From contig NZ_CP033924.1 in NCBI RefSeq assembly GCF_003815875.1, forward strand, positions 3,286,001 to 3,350,000: a DNA stretch of 64,000 nucleotides, read 5' to 3'. Shown piece by piece: positions 63,344-64,000 of this stretch. The translations under genes were made by a program, and so were the position numbers. The number at the start of each line of letters is the position of its first letter. Position 1 is the stretch's first letter. Source of the stretch: Chryseobacterium lactis (GTDB lineage Bacteria > Bacteroidota > Bacteroidia > Flavobacteriales > Weeksellaceae). The notes under the pieces are model-generated. The model did no database searches, was not told where the DNA came from, and was given only the letters and a program-made list of their open reading frames with translations.

Positions 63344-64000
63344 TAAAGAGGAATTATTAAATAATGCGATCGGATTGCTTAAAAATCTGATTGAAATTCC
63401 TTCATTCAGTAAAGATGAATTCAATACGTCGGTAGAAATTGAAAACTTTTTTAAGAAACATCAGATCCCAACCAAGCGTTTTAAAAACAATATCTGGGCA
63501 GTTAATAAAAACTTTGATGTGTTCAAACCTTCTGTTTTGTTGAATACCCACCATGATACGGTAAAGCCGAATAAAGCCTACACATTGGATCCGTTTGTAC
63601 CGATTGAGAAGGACGGAAAGCTGTATGGATTGGGAAGTAATGATGCAGGAGCGTCTCTCGTGTCTATGGCACAGGTTTTTTTACATTTTTATGATAAAGA
63701 AGATTTAAAATATAATTTAGTTATTGCGTTGACAGCTGAGGAAGAGATCTCAGGATTTGATGGAATTGAAACTCTGTTTCCTCAGCTGCCTAATATAGAA
63801 CTCGCTATTGTTGGGGAACCTACGCAGATGAATCTGGCGATTGCAGAAAAAGGACTTTTGGTGATTGATGGAGAGATGAAAGGAACTCCTTCTCACGCCG
63901 CTCATCCTAACAATGATAACTCGATTGTAAAATGTATGCAGGATCTGCAGAATATTTTAAACTTTAAATTTCCAAAGGTCTCAGAATATCTGGGTGAGGT
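63318..64000 (+). CDS. argE: M20-family acylornithine/acylcitrulline deacylase, N-terminal part
   Basis: The frame opens at ATG 63318, 26 bp inside argB, and runs open to the window end (227 residues seen). Metal-site motifs of M20 peptidases are present: NTHHDTV, GLGSNDAGAS, TAEEEISG and VGEPT, followed by the start of the dimerisation domain (GTPSHAAHP). In a pathway with ArgF' it should remove the succinyl or acetyl group from the citrulline derivative. The symbol follows cluster position; substrate not proven. Confidence 0.85.
   Translation, partial: MQELKSVYNKEELLNNAIGLLKNLIEIPSFSKDEFNTSVEIENFFKKHQIPTKRFKNNIWAVNKNFDVFKPSVLLNTHHDTVKPNKAYTLDPFVPIEKDGKLYGLGSNDAGASLVSMAQVFLHFYDKEDLKYNLVIALTAEEEISGFDGIETLFPQLPNIELAIVGEPTQMNLAIAEKGLLVIDGEMKGTPSHAAHPNNDNSIVKCMQDLQNILNFKFPKVSEYLGE

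Noticed and set aside
1..64000. tRNA and rRNA genes
   Set aside because: Intergenic regions were read for clover-leaf signatures such as GGTTCGAATCC and for conserved rRNA segments; none was found, though a covariance-model scan was not possible.

Overview
The window looks like chromosomal DNA of a Chryseobacterium-like member of the Flavobacteriia (Bacteroidota). The inference rests on AT-rich sequence, start codons without Shine-Dalgarno pairing, TAnnTTTG-type -7 promoter boxes, type IX secretion (T9SS) C-terminal sorting domains on secreted enzymes, a fused SecDF, TonB-dependent OMP_b-brl_3 receptors, and an arginine pathway built on the Bacteroidota-type ArgF'. No rRNA, tRNA, CRISPR array, prophage or conjugative element was seen. 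Most genes are ordinary core metabolism; the accessory material is one IS4-family insertion sequence and several families of small palindromic intergenic repeats.

Layout. 1-5.4 kb: a lipoprotein cut by the window edge, a YqhD-like alcohol dehydrogenase, then a divergent HxlR regulator / dihydrolipoyl dehydrogenase pair sharing a perfect 16-bp inverted repeat. After lpdA the whole intergenic region to the next convergent gene is triplicated in tandem. 5.4-9.4 kb: phosphoenolpyruvate carboxylase followed by an intact IS4 element. 9.4-15 kb: a T9SS-exported subtilase, then a five-gene run for nucleotide-sugar or surface-glycan chemistry (DegT aminotransferase, small membrane protein, GalE, methyltransferase, cytidylyltransferase). 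15-21 kb (minus strand): TonB-dependent receptor, MltG, DapF, a Gly/Ser/Asn-rich lipoprotein, PnuC. 21-32.6 kb: amino-acid permease, a YCF48-like exported protein, HemN, a secreted protein of unknown role, a T9SS-exported sugar dehydrogenase, SecDF, a TetA-like exporter. 32.7-35.7 kb: AraC regulator, exported protein, DoxX and arylamine N-acetyltransferase in one run. 36-45 kb: TatA, PAP2 phosphatase, TPR protein, TrmL, RlmH, YihY, NhaA, the RelA/SpoT enzyme and a small stress-type protein.

45.4-56.2 kb (minus strand) is a short-chain carboxylate module: a porin, an MHS-family carboxylate-type transporter with a small DUF6814-like partner, a small membrane protein, a histidine kinase fused to a sodium/solute symporter (CbrA/CrbS architecture), a receiver-only response regulator, propionyl-CoA synthetase and acetyl-CoA synthetase. 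It resembles the proteobacterial CrbS/CrbR acetate switch, but the regulator has no DNA-binding domain.

56.4-64 kb: a stand-alone zinc-ribbon/HTH protein like the InsA half of IS1, divergent from an arginine cluster (GNAT acyltransferase, argG, argC, argD, argF', argB and the start of an argE-like M20 deacylase). ArgF' carries Val at the position that separates N-acetyl- from N-succinylornithine enzymes, so the route probably runs through succinylated intermediates. Two structured hairpin repeats with a compensatory base change lie between genes of this cluster.
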